From Argentina anserina (lineage: Eukaryota; Streptophyta; Magnoliopsida; Rosales; Rosaceae): DNA of 64,000 nucleotides. The notes below the pieces were generated by a model that was given only the letters and a program-made list of their open reading frames with translations, was not told the DNA's origin and did not search any database. Numbering within the stretch: the first letter of the stretch is position 1; every line of letters starts with the position of its first letter. Of the stretch, positions 26,601 to 40,500 are shown in pieces. The position numbers and the translations under genes are program-made. The stretch spans positions 20,654,501 through 20,718,500 of the forward strand of contig NC_065874.1 of the NCBI RefSeq assembly GCF_933775445.1, given 5' to 3'.

Positions 26601-27151
26601 TAGCATCAGAAGCCTTACAGAAAGATACCCAAACGAGAAATGAAAAGATACACAATTGGAATAGTAAAGATACGCAAACGATGTAAAGATACACAATTGG
26701 AATAGTAAAGATACGCAAACGATGTAAAGATACTCAGTTTGAAAGAAACACACTCCCACACTTGCAAAACTCTCAAATTCAATAGAAACTCGCATCAGAA
26801 AGCCTTACAGAAAGATACTCAAATGAGAAATGAAAAGATACACAATTGGAATCGTAAAGATACGCAAACGATGTAAAGATACTCAATTTGAAAGAAACAC
26901 ACTCCCACACTTGCAAAACTCTCAAATACAATAGAAACTCGCATCAGAAGCCTTACAGAAAGATACTCAAACGAGAAATGAAAAGATACAAAATTGGAAT
27001 AGTAAAGATACGCAAACGATGTAAAGATACAAAATTGGAATAGTAAAGATACGCAAACGATGTAAAGATACTCAGTTTGAAAGAAACACACTCCCACACT
27101 TGGAAAACTCTCAAATTCAATAGAAACTCGCATCAGAAAGCCTTACGGAAA
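20620..27151. repeat. ~3.0-kb higher-order repeat, two copies, the second enlarged by 528 bp
   Basis: Copy 1 spans about 20620-23621 and copy 2 about 23622-27151. Matched landmarks at spacing 3002 include the acgggaaatg variant, gttaagatacgcaaaccatg (21147 and 24149), aaactcccaaatac (22671 and 25673) and actcacatcag. After about 26050 the spacing becomes 3530, because 25694-26221 has been duplicated in tandem as 26222-26749. The actcaatttgaaag variant (near 23352 and 26882) confirms the later register. Confidence 0.85.
25694..26749. repeat. 528-bp tandem duplication nested in the 3.0-kb repeat
   Basis: Bases near 25694-26221 recur at 26222-26749, including the actcccaaatac, actcacatcag, gatacacaaacgatg and acggaaac variants in the same order. 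The first 3.0-kb copy has this segment once, so the duplication happened after the 3.0-kb repeat formed. Confidence 0.85.
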
Positions 27152-30100
27152 GATACTCAAATGAGAAATGAAAAGATACACAATTGGAATCGTAAAGATA
27201 CGCAAACGATGTAAAGATACTCAGTTTAAAAGAAACACACTCCCACACTTGCAAAACTCTCAAATACAATAGAAACTCGCATCAGAAGCCTTACAGAAAG
27301 ATACTCAAACGAGAAATGAAAAGATACACAATTGGAATAGTGAAGATACGCAAACGATGTAAAGATACTCAGTTTGAAAGAAACACACTCCCACACTTGC
27401 AAAACTCTCAAATTCAATAGAAACTCGCATCAGAAAGCCTTACAGAAAGATACTCAAACGAGAAATGAAAAGATACACAATTGGAATCGTAAAGATACGC
27501 AAACGATGTAAAGATACACAATTGGAATAGTAAAGATACGCAAACCATGTAAAGATACTCAGTTTGAAAGAAACACACTACCACACTTGCAAAACTCTCA
27601 AATTCAATAGAAACTCGCATCAGAAAGCCTTACAGAAAGATACTCAAACGAGAAATGAAAACATACACAATTGGAATAGTAAAGATACGCAAACGATGTA
27701 AAGATACTCAGTTTGAAAGAAACACACTCCCACACTTGCAAAACTCTCAAATTCAATAGAAACTCGCATCAGAAAGCCTTACAGAAAGATACTCAAATGA
27801 GAAATGAAAAGATACACAATTGGAATCGTAAAGATACGCAAACGATGTAAAGATACTCAGTTTGAAAGAAACACACTCCCACACTTGCAAAACTCTCAAA
27901 TACAATAGAAACTCGCATCAGAAGCCTTACAGAAAGATACTCAAACGAGAAATGAAAAGATACACAATTGGAATAGTAAAGATACACAAACGATGTAAAG
28001 ATACACAATTGGAATAGTAAAGATACGCAAACGATGTAAAGATACTCAGTTTGAAAGAAACACACTCCCACACTTGCAAAACTCTCAAATTCAATAGAAA
28101 CTCGCATCAGAAAGCCTTACAGAAAGATACTCAAACGAGAAATGAAAAGATACACAATTAGAATAGTAAAGATACGCAAACGATGTAAAGATACACAATT
28201 GGAATAGTAAAGATACGCAAACGATGTAAAGATACTCAGTTTGAAAGAAACACACTCCCACACTTGCAAAACTCTCAAATTCAATAGAAACTTGTATCAG
28301 AAAGCCTTACAGAAAGATACTCAAACGAGAAATGAAAACATACACAATTGGAATAGTAAAGATACGCAAACGATGTAAAGATACACAATTGGAATAGTAA
28401 AGATACGCAAACGATGTAAAGATACTCAGTTTGAAAGAAACACACTCCCACACTTGCAAAACTCTCAAATTCAATAGAAACTCGCATCTGAAAGCCTTAC
28501 AGAAAGATACTCAAACGAGAAATGAAAAGATACACAATTGGAATAGTAAAGATACGCAAACGATGTAAAGATACATAATTGGAATAGTAAAGATACGCAA
28601 ACGATGTAAAGATACTCAGTTTGAAAGAAACACACTCCCACACTTGCAAAACTCTCAAATTCAATAGAAACTCGCATCAGAAAGCCTTACAGAAAGATAC
28701 TCAAACGAGAAATGAAAAGATACACAATTGGAATCGTAAAGATACGCAAACGATGTAAAGATACTCAGTTTGAAAGAAACACACTCCCACACTTGCAAAC
28801 TCTCAAATACAATAGAAACTCGCATCAGAAGCCTTACAGAAAGATACTCAAACGAGAAATGAAAAGATACACAATTGGAATAGTAAAGATACGCAAACGA
28901 TGTAAAGATACACAATTGGAATAGTAAAGATAAGGAAACGATGTAAAGATACTCAGTTTGAAAGAAACACACTCCCACACTTGCAAAACTCTCAAATTCA
29001 ATAGAAACTCGCATCAGAAAGCCTTACAGAAAGATACTCAAACGAGAAATGAAAACATACACAATTGGAATAGTAAAGATACGCAAACGATGTAAAGATA
29101 CACAATTGGAATAGTAAAGATACGCAAACGATGTAAAGATACTCAGTTTGAAAGAAACACACTCCCACACTTGCAAAACTCTCAAATACAATAGAAACTC
29201 GCATCAGAAGCCTTACAGAAAGATACCCAAACGAGAAATGAAAAGATACACAATTGGAATAGTAAAGATACGCAAACGATGTAAAGATACAAAATTGGAA
29301 TAGTAAAGATACGCAAACGATGTAAAGATACAAAATTGGAATAGTAAAGATACGCAAACGATGTAAAGATACTCAGTTTGAAAGAAACACACTCCCACAC
29401 TTGGAAAACTCTCAAATTCAATAGAAACTCGCATCAGAAAGCCTTACGGAAAGATACTCAAATGAGAAATGAAAAGATACACAATTGGAATCGTAAAGAT
29501 ACGCAAACGATGTAAAGATACTCAGTTTAAAAGAAACACACTCCCACACTTGCAAAACTCTCAAATACAATAGAAACTCGCATCAGAAGCCTTACAGAAA
29601 GATACTCAAACGAGAAATGAAAAGATACACAATTGGAATAGTGAAGATACGCAAACGATGTAAAGATACTCAGTTTGAAAGAAACACACTCCCACACTTG
29701 CAAAACTCTCAAATTCAATAGAAACTCGCATCAGAAAGCCTTACAGAAAGATACTCAAACGAGAAATGAAAAGATACACAATTGGAATCGTAAAGATACG
29801 CAAACGATGTAAAGATACTCAGTTTGAAAGAAACACACTCCCACACTTGCAAAACTCTCAAATACAATAGAAACTCGCATCAGAAGCCTTACAGAAAGAT
29901 ACTCAAACGAGAAATGAAAAGATACACAATTGGAATAGTAAAGATACGCAAACGATGTAAAGATACAAAATTGGAATAGTAAAGATACGCAAACGATGTA
30001 AAGATACTCAGTTTGAAAGAAACACACTCCCACACTTGCAAAACTCTCAAATTCAATAGAAACTTGCATCAGAAAGCCTTACAGAAAGATACTCAAACGA

Positions 30101-31470
30101 GAAATGAAAACATACACAATTGGAATAGTAAAGATACGCAAACGATGTAAAGATACACAATTGGAATAGTAAAGATACGCAAACGATGTAAAGATACTCA
30201 GTTTGAAAGAAACACACTCCCACACTTGCAAAACTCTCAAATTCAATAGAAACTCGCATCTGAAAGCCTTACAGAAAGATACTCAAACGAGAAATGAAAA
30301 GATACACAATTGGAATAGTAAAGATACGCAAACGATGTAAAGATACATAATTGGAATAGTAAAGATACGCAAACGATGTAAAGATACTCAGTTTGAAAGA
30401 AACACACTCCCACACTTGCAAAACTCTCAAATTCAATAGAAACTCGCATCAGAAAGCCTTACAGAAAGATACTCAAACGAGAAATGAAAAGATACACAAT
30501 TGGAATCGTAAAGATACGCAAACGATGTAAAGATACTCAGTTTGAAAGAAACACACTCCCACACTTGCAAACTCTCAAATACAATAGAAACTCGCATCAG
30601 AAGCCTTACAGAAAGATACTCAAACGAGAAATGAAAAGATACACAATTGGAATAGTAAAGATACGCAAACGATGTAAAGATACACAATTGGAATAGTAAA
30701 GATACGGAAACGATGTAAAGATACTCAGTTTGAAAGAAACACACTCCCACACTTGCAAAACTCTCAAATTCAATAGAAACTCGCATCAGAAAGCCTTACA
30801 GAAAGATACTCAAACGAGAAATGAAAAGATACACAATTGGAATAGTAAAGATACGCAAACGATGTAAAGATACTCAGTTTGAAAGAAACACACTCCCACA
30901 CTTGCAAAACTCTCAAATACAATAGAAACTCGCATCAGAAGCCTTACAGAAAGATACCCAAACGAGAAATGAAAAGATACACAATTGGAATAGTAAAGAT
31001 ACGCAAACGATGTAAAGATACACAATTGGAATAGTAAAGATACGCAAACGATGTAAAGATACTCAGTTTGAAAGAAACACACTCCCACACTTGGAAAACT
31101 CTCAAATTCAATAGAAACTCGCATCAGAAAGCCTTACAGAAAGATACTCAAATGAGAAATGAAAAGATACACAATTGGAATCGTAAAGATACGCAAACGA
31201 TGTAAAGATACTCAGTTTAAAAGAAACACACTCCCACACTTGCAAAACTCTCAAATACAATAGAAACTCGCATCAGAAGCCTTACAGAAAGATACTCAAA
31301 CGAGAAATGAAAAGATACACAATTGGAATAGTGAAGATACGCAAACGATGTAAAGATACTCAGTTTGAAAGAAACACACTCCCACACTTGCAAAACTCTC
31401 AAATTCAATAGAAACTCGCATCAGAAAGCCTTACAGAAAGATACTCAAACGAGAAATGAAAAGATACACA
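27090..31470. repeat. Interleaved 1.7-2.3-kb segmental duplications
   Basis: A block with ttggaaaactctc, cagtttaaaagaaac and gtgaagatacg occurs near 27100-27345, 29401-29645 and 31091-31335 (spacings about 2301 and 1690). A second block, about 28281-29014, recurs at 30053-30786 (spacing 1772), including the cgcatctgaaag and ttgcaaactctc variants. The blocks interleave, so repeated exchanges in different registers are needed to explain them. Confidence 0.8.
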
Positions 31471-32224
31471 ATTGGAATCGTAAAGATACGCAAACGATGT
31501 AAAGATACTCAGTTTGAAAGAAACACACTCCCACACTTGCAAAACTCTCAAATTCAATAGAAACTCGCATCAGAAAGCCTTACAGAAAGATACTCAAACG
31601 GGAAATGAAAACATACACAATTGGAATAGTAAAGATACGCAAACGATGTAAAGATACACAATTGGAATAGTAAAGATACGCAAACGATGTAAAGATTCTC
31701 AGTTTGAAAGAAACACACTCCCACACTTGCAACACTCTCAAATACAATAGAAACTCGCATCAGAAGCCTTACAGAAAGATACTCAAACGAGAAATGAAAA
31801 GATACACAATTGGAATCGTAAAGATACGCAAACGATGTAAAGATACTCAGTTTGAAAGAAACACACTCCCACACTTGCAAAACTCTCAAATACAATAGAA
31901 ACTCGCATCAGAAGCCTTACAGAATGATACTCAAACGAGAAATGAAAAGATACACAATTGGAATAGTAAAGATACGGAAACGATGGAAAGAAACTCAGTT
32001 TGAAAGAGACACACTCCCACACTTGCAAAACTCTCAAATTCAATAGAAACTCGCATCAGAAAGCCTTACAGAAAGATACTCAAACGAGAAATGAAAAGAT
32101 ACACAATTGGAATAGTAAAGATACGCAAACGATGTAAAGTTACACAATTGGAATAGTAAAGATACGCAAAAGATGTAAAGATACTCAGTTTGAAAGAAAC
32201 ACACTCCCACACTTGCAAAACTCT

Positions 32225-35200
32225 CAAATTCAATAGAAACTCGCATCAGAAAGCCTTACAGAAAGATACTCAAACGAGAAATGAAAAGATACACAATTGG
32301 AATCGTAAAGATACGCAAACGATGTAAAGATACTCAGTTTGAAAGAAACACACTCCCACACTTGCAAAACTCTCAAATACAATAGAAACTCGCATCAGAA
32401 GCCTTACAGAAAGATACTCAAACGAGAAATGAAAAGTTACACAATTGGAATAGTAAAGATACGCAAACGATGTAAAGATACTCAGTTTGAAAGAAACACA
32501 CTCCCACACTTGCAAAACTCTCAAATTCAATAGAAACTCGCATCAGAAAGCCTTACAGAAAGATACTCAAACGAGAAATGAAAAGATACACAATTGGAAT
32601 CGTAAAGATACGCAAACGATGTAAAGATACTCAGTTTGAAAGAAACACACTCCCACACTTGCAACACTCTCAAATACAATAGAAACTCGCATCAGAAGCC
32701 TTACAGAAAGATACTCAAACGAGAAATGAAAAGATACACAATTGGAATAGTAAAGATACGCAAACGATGTAAAGATACTCAGTTTGAAAGAAACACACTC
32801 CCACACTTGCAAAACTCTCAAATACAATAGAAACTCGCATCAGAAGCCTTACAGAAAGATACTCAAACGAGAAATGAAAAGATACACAATTGGAATCGTA
32901 AAGATACGCAAACGATGTAAAGATACTCAGTTTGAAAGAAACACACTCCCACACTTGCAAAACTCTCAAATACAATAGAAACTCGCATCAGAAGCCTTAC
33001 AGACAGATACTCAAACGAGAAATGAAAAGATACACAATTGGAATAGTAAAGATACGCAAACGATGTAAAGATACTCAGTTTGAAAGAAACACACTCCCAC
33101 ACTTACAAAACTCTCAAATACAATAGAAACTCGCATCAGAAGCCTTACAGAAAGATACTCAAACGAGAAATGAAAAGATACACAATTGGAATAGTAAAGA
33201 TACACAAACGATGTAAAGATACACAATTAGAATAGTAAAGATACGGAAACGATGTAAAGATACTCAGTTTGAAAGAAACACACTCCCACACTTGCAAAAC
33301 TCTCAAATTCAATAGAAACTCGCATCTGAAAGCCTTACAGAAAGATACTCAAACGAGAAATGAAAAGATACACAATTGGAATAGTAAAGATACGCAAACG
33401 ATGTAAAGATACTAAGTTTGAAAGAAACACACTCCCACACTTGCAAAACTCTCAAATACAATAGAAACTCGCATCAGAAGCCTTACAGAAAGATACTCAA
33501 ACGAGAAATGAAAAGATACACAATTGGAATAGTAAAGATACGCAAACGATGTAAAGATACTCAGTTTGAAAGAAACACACTCCCACACTTGCAAAACTCT
33601 CAAATTCAATAGAAACTCGCATCAGAAAGACTTACAGAAAGATACTCAAACGAGAAATGAAAACATACACAATTGGAATAGTAAAGATACGCAAACGATG
33701 TAAAGATACTCAGTTTGAAAGAAACACACTCCCACACTTGCAAAACTCTCAAATTCAATAGAAACTTGCATCAGAAAGCCTTACAGAGAGATACTCAAAC
33801 GAGAAATGAAAACATACACAATTGGAATAGTAAAGATACGCAAACGATGTAAAGATACACAATTGGAATAGTAAAGATACGCAAACGATGTAAAGATACA
33901 TAATTGGAATAGTAAAGATACGCAAACGATGTAAAGATACTCAGTTTGAAAGAAACACACTCCCACACTTGCAAAACTCTCAAATACAATAGAAACTCGC
34001 ATCAGAAGCCTTACAGAAAGATACTCAAACGAGAAATGAAAAGATACACAATTGGAATAGTAAAGATACGCAAACGATGTAAAGATACTCAGTTTGAAAG
34101 AAACACACTCCCACATTTGCAAAACTCTCAAATTCAATAGAAACTCGCATCAGAAAGCCTTACAGAAAGATACTCAAACGAGAAATGAAAAGATACACAA
34201 TTGGAATCGTAAAGATACGCAAACGATGTAAAGATACTCAGTTTGAAAGAAACACACTCCCACACTTGCAAAACTCTCAAATTCAATAGAAACTCGCATC
34301 AGAAAGCCTTATAGAAAGATAATCAAACGAGAAATGAAAAGATACACAATTGGAATAGTAAAGATACGCAAACGATGTAAAGATACTCAGTTTGAAAGAA
34401 ACACATTCCCACACTTGCAAAACTCTCAAATTCAATGGAAACTCGCATCAGAAAGCCTTACAGAAAGATACTCAAACGAGAAATGAAAAGATACACAATT
34501 GGAATAGTAAAGATACGCAAACGATGTAAAGATACTCAGTTTGAAAGAAACACACTCCCACACTTGCAAAACTCTCAAATTCAATAGAAACTCGCATCAG
34601 AAGCCTTACAGAAAGATACTCAAACGAGAAATGAAAAGATACACAATTGGAATAGTAAAGATACGGAAACGATGTAAAGAAACTCAGTTTGAAAGAAACA
34701 CACTCCCACACTTGCAAAACTCTCAAATTCAATAGAAACTAGCATCAGAAAGCCTTACAGAAAGATACTCAAACGAGAAATGAAAACATACACAATTGGA
34801 ATAGTAAAGATACGCAAACGATGTAAAGATACACAATTGGAATAGTAAAGATACGCAAACGATGTAAAGATACTCAGTTTGAAAGAAACACACTCCCACA
34901 CTTGCAAAACTCTCAAATTCAATAGAAACTCGCATCAGAAAGCCTTACAGAAAGATACTCAAACGAGGAATGAAAAGATACACAATTGGAATCGTAAAGA
35001 TACGCAAACGATGTAAAGATACTCAGTTTGAAAGAAACACACTCCCACACTTGCAACACTCTCAAATACAATAGAAACTCGCATCAGAAGCCTTACAGAA
35101 AGATACTGAAACGAGAAATGAAAAGATACACAATTGGAATCGTAAAGATACGCAAACGATGTAAAGATATTCAGTTTGAAAGAAACACACTCCCACACTT

Positions 35201-37591
35201 GCAAAACTCTCAAATACAATAGAAACTCGCATCAGAAGCCTTACAGAATGATACTCAAACGAGAAATGAAAAGATACACAATTGGAATAGTAAAGATACG
35301 GAAACGATGGAAAGAAACTCAGTTTGAAAGAAACACACTCCCACACTTGCAAAACTCTCAAATTCAATAGAAACTCGCATCAGAAAGCCTTACAGAAAGA
35401 TACTCAAACGAGAAATGAAAACATACACAATTGGAATAGTAAAGATACGCAAACGATGTAAAGATACTCAGTTTGAAAGAAACACACTCCCACACTTGCA
35501 AAACTCTCAAATTCAATAGAAACTCGCATCAGAAAGCCTTACAGAAAGATACTCAAACGAGAAATGAAAAGATACACAATTGGAATCGTAAAGATACGCA
35601 AACGATGTAAAGATACTCAGTTTGAAAGAAACACACTCCCACACTTGCAAAACTCTCAAATACAATAGAAACTCGCATCAGAAGCCTTACAGAAAGATAC
35701 TCAAACGAGAAATGAAAAGTTACACAATTGGAATAGTAAAGATACGCAAACGATGTAAAGATACTCAGTTTGAAAGAAACACACTCCCACACTTGCAAAA
35801 CTCTCAAATTCAATAGAAACTCGCATCAGAAAGCCTTACAGAAAGATACTCAAACGAGAAATGAAAAGATACACAATTGGAATCGTAAAGATACGCAAAC
35901 GATGTAAAGATACTCAGTTTGAAAGAAACACACTCCCACACTTGCAACACTCTCAAATACAATAGAAACTCGCATAAGAAGCCTTACAGAAAGATACTCA
36001 AACGAGAAATGAAAAGATACACAATTGGAATAGTAAAGATACGCCAACGATGTAAAGATACTCAGTTTGAAAGAAACACACTCCCACACTTGCAAAACTC
36101 TCAAATACAATAGAAACTCGCATCAGAAGCCTTACAGAAAGATACTCAAACGAGAAATGAAAAGATACACAATTGGAATAGTAAAGATACGCAAACGATG
36201 TAAAGATACACAATTGGAATAGTAAAGATACGCAAACGATGTAAAGATACTCAGTTTGAAAGAAACACACTCCCACACTTGCAAAACTCTCAAATTCAAT
36301 AGAAACTCGCATCAGAAAGCCTTACAGAAAGATACTCAAACGAGAAATGAAAACATACACAATTGGAATCGTAAAGATACGCAAACGATGTAAAGATACT
36401 CAGTTTGAAAGAAACACACTCCCACACTTGCAAAACTCTCAAATACAATAGAAACTCGCATCAGAAGCCTTACAGAAAGATACTCAAACGAGAAATGAAA
36501 AGTTACACAATTGGAATAGTAAAGATACGCAAACGATGTAAAGATACTCAGTTTGAAAGAAACACACTCCCACACTTGCAAAACTCTCAAATTCAATAGA
36601 AACTCGCATCAGAAAGCCTTACGGAAAGATACTCAAACGAGAAATGAAAAGATACACAATTGGAATCGTAAAGATACGCAAACGATGTAAAGATACTCAG
36701 TTTGAAAGAAACACACTCCCACACTTGCAACACTCTCAAATACAATAGAAACTCGCATCAGAAGCCTTACAGAAAGATACTCAAACGAGAAATGAAAAGA
36801 TACACAATTGGAATAGTAAAGATACGCAAACGATGTAAAGATACTCAGTTTGAAAGAAACACACTCCCACACTTGCAAAACTCTCAAATACAATAGAAAC
36901 TCGCATCAGAAGCCTTACAGAAAGATACTCAAACGAGAAATGAAAAGATACACAATTGGAATCGTAAAGATACGCAAACGATGTAAAGATACTCAGTTTG
37001 AAAGAAACACACTCCCACACTTGCAAAACTCTCAAATACAATAGAAACTCGCATCAGAAGCCTTACAGACAGATACTCAAACGAGAAATGAAAAGATACA
37101 CAATTGGAATAGTAAAGATACGCAAACGATGTAAAGATACTCAGTTTGAAAGAAACACACTCCCACACTTACAAAACTCTCAAATACAATAGAAACTCGC
37201 ATCAGAAGCCTTACAGAAAGATACTCAAACGAGAAATGAAAAGATACACAATTGGAATAGTAAAGATACACAAACGATGTAAAGATACACAATTAGAATA
37301 GTAAAGATACGGAAACGATGTAAAGATACTCAGTTTGAAAGAAACACACTCCCACACTTGCAAAACTCTCAAATTCAATAGAAACTCGCATCTGAAAGCC
37401 TTACAGAAAGATACTCAAACGAGAAATGAAAAGATACACAATAGGAATAGTAAAGATACGCAAACGATGTAAAGATACTCAGTTTGAAAGAAACACACTC
37501 CCACACTTGCAAAACTCTCAAATACAATAGAAACTCGCATCAGAAGCCTTACAGAAAGATACTCAAACGAGAAATGAAAAGATACACAATT
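32225..37591. repeat. 1.3-kb segment duplicated at 4066-bp spacing
   Basis: About 32225-33525 recurs at about 36291-37591. Shared landmarks are aaaagttacacaattgg, gcaacactctc, acagacagatac (33000 and 37066), cacttacaaaac and cgcatctgaaag. The first ~590 bp recurs a third time near 35508-36112, at a spacing of 3283. This zone is rich in 148/149-bp monomers carrying a single 41-bp sub-repeat. Confidence 0.8.
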
Positions 37592-40500
37592 GGAATCGTA
37601 AAGATACGCAAACGATGTAAAGATACTCAGTTTGAAAGAAACACACTCCCACACTTGCAACACTCTCAAATACAATAGAAACTCGCATCAGAAGCCTTAC
37701 AGAAAGATACTGAAACGAGAAATGAAAAGATACACAATTGGAATCGTAAAGATACGCAAACGATGTAAAGATACTCAGTTTGAAAGAAACACACTCCCAC
37801 ACTTGCAAAACTCTCAAATACAATAGAAATTCGCATCAGAAGCCTTACAGAATGATACTCAAACGAGAAATGAAAAGATACACAATTGGAATAGTAAAGA
37901 TACGGAAACGATGGAAAGAAACTCAGTTTGAAAGAAACACACTCCCACACTTGCAAAACTCTCAAATACAATAGAAATTCGCATCAGAAGCCTTACAGAA
38001 TGATACTCAAACGAGAAATGAAAAGATACACAATTGGAATAGTAAAGATACGCAAACCATGTAAAGATACTCAGTTTGAAAGAAACACACTACCACACTT
38101 GCAAAACTCTCAAATTCAATAGAAACTCGCATCAGAAAGACTTACAGAAAGATACTGAAACGAGAAATGAAAACATACACAATTGGAATAGTAAAGATAC
38201 GCAAACGATGTAAAGATACTCAGTTTGAAAGAAACACACTCCCACACTTGCAAAACTCTCAAATTCAATAGAAACTTGCATCAGAAAGCCTTACAGAAAG
38301 ATACTCAAACGAGAAATGAAAACATACACAATTGGAATAGTAAAGATACGCAAACGATGTAAAGATACACAATTGGAATAGTAAAGATACGCAAACGATG
38401 TAAAGATACTCAGTTTGAAAGAAACACACTCCCACACTTGCAAAACTCTCAAATTCAATAGAAACTCGCATCTGAAAGCCTACAGAAAGATACTCAAACG
38501 AGAAATGAAAAGATACACAATTGGAATAGTAAAGATACGCAAATGATGTAAAGATACATAATTGGAATAGTAAAGATACGCAAACGATGTAAAGATACTC
38601 AGTTTGAAAGAAACACACTCCCACACTTGCAAAACTCTCAAATACAATAGAAACTCGCATCAGAAGCCTTACAGAAAGATACTCAAACGAGAAATGAAAA
38701 GATACACAATTGGAATAGTAAAGATACGCAAACGATGTAAAGATACACAATTGGAATAGTAAAGATACGCAAACCATGTAAAGATACTCAGTTTGAAAGA
38801 AACACACTACCACACTTGCAAAACTCTCAAATTCAATAGAAACTCGCATCAGAAAGCCTTACAGAAAGATACTGAAACGAGAAATGAAAACATACACAAT
38901 TGGAATAGTAAAGATACGCAAACGATGTAAAGATACTCAGTTTGAAAGAAACACACTCCCACACTTGCAAAACTCTCAAATTCAATAGAAACTCGCATCA
39001 GAAAGCCTTACAGAAAGATACTCAAATGAGAAATGAAAAGATACACAATTGGAATAGTAAAGATACGCAAACGATGTAAAGATACACAATTGGAATAGTA
39101 AAGATACGCAAACGATGTAAATATACTCAGTTTGAAAGAAACACACTCCCACACTTGCAAAACTCTCAAATTCAATAGAAACTCGCATCATTAAGCCTTA
39201 CAGAAAGATACTCAAACGAGAAATGAAAACATACACAATTGGAATAGTAAAGATACGCAAACGATGTAAAGATACACAATTGGAATAGTAAAGATACGCA
39301 AACGATGTAAAGATACTCAGTTTGAAAGAAACACACTCCCACACTTGCAAAACTCTCAAATTCAATAGAAACTCGCATTAGAAAGCCTTACAGAAAGATA
39401 CTCAAACGAGAAATGAAAAGATACACAATTGGAATCGTAAAGATACGCAAACGATGTAAAGATACTCAGTTTGAAAGAAACACATTCCCACACTTGCAAA
39501 ACTCTCAAATTCAATGGAAACTCGCATCAGAAAGCCTTACAGAAAGATACTCAAACGAGAAATGAAAAGATACACAATTGGAATAGTAAAGATACGCAAA
39601 CGATGTAAAGATACTCAGTTTGAAAGAAACACACTCCCACACTTGCAAAACTCTCAAATTCAATAGAAACTCGCATCAGAAGCCTTACAGAAAGATACTC
39701 AAACGAGAAATGAAAAGATACACAATTGGAATAGTAAAGATACGGAAACGATGTAAAGAAACTCAGTTTGAAAGAAACACACTCCCACACTTGCAAAACT
39801 CTCAAATTCAATAGAAACTAGCATCAGAAAGCCTTACAGAAAGATACTCAAACGAGAAATGAAAACATACACAATTGGAATAGTAAAGATACGCAAACGA
39901 TGTAAAGATACACAATTGGAATAGTAAAGATACGCAAACGATGTAAAGATACTCAGTTTGAAAGAAACACACTCCCACACTTGCAAAACTCTCAAATTCA
40001 ATAGAAACTCGCATCAGAAAGCCTTACAGAAAGATACTCAAACGAGAAATGAAAAGATACACAATTGGAATCGTAAAGATACGCAAACGATGTAAAGATA
40101 CTCAGTTTGAAAGAAACACACTCCCACACTTGCAACACTCTCAAATACAATAGAAACTCGCATCAGAAGCCTTACAGAAAGATACTCAAACGAGAAATGA
40201 AAAGATACACAATTGGAATCGTAAAGATACGCAAACGATGTAAAGATACTCAGTTTGAAAGAAACACACTCCCACACTTGCAAAACTCTCAAATACAATA
40301 GAAACTCGCATCAGAAGCCTTACAGAATGATACTCAAACGAGAAATGAAAAGATACACAATTGGAATAGTAAAGATACGGAAACGATGGAAAGAAACTCA
40401 GTTTGAAAGAAACACACTCCCACACTTGCAAAACTCTCAAATTCAATAGAAACTCGCATCAGAAAGCCTTACAGAAAGATACTCAAACGAGAAATGAAAA

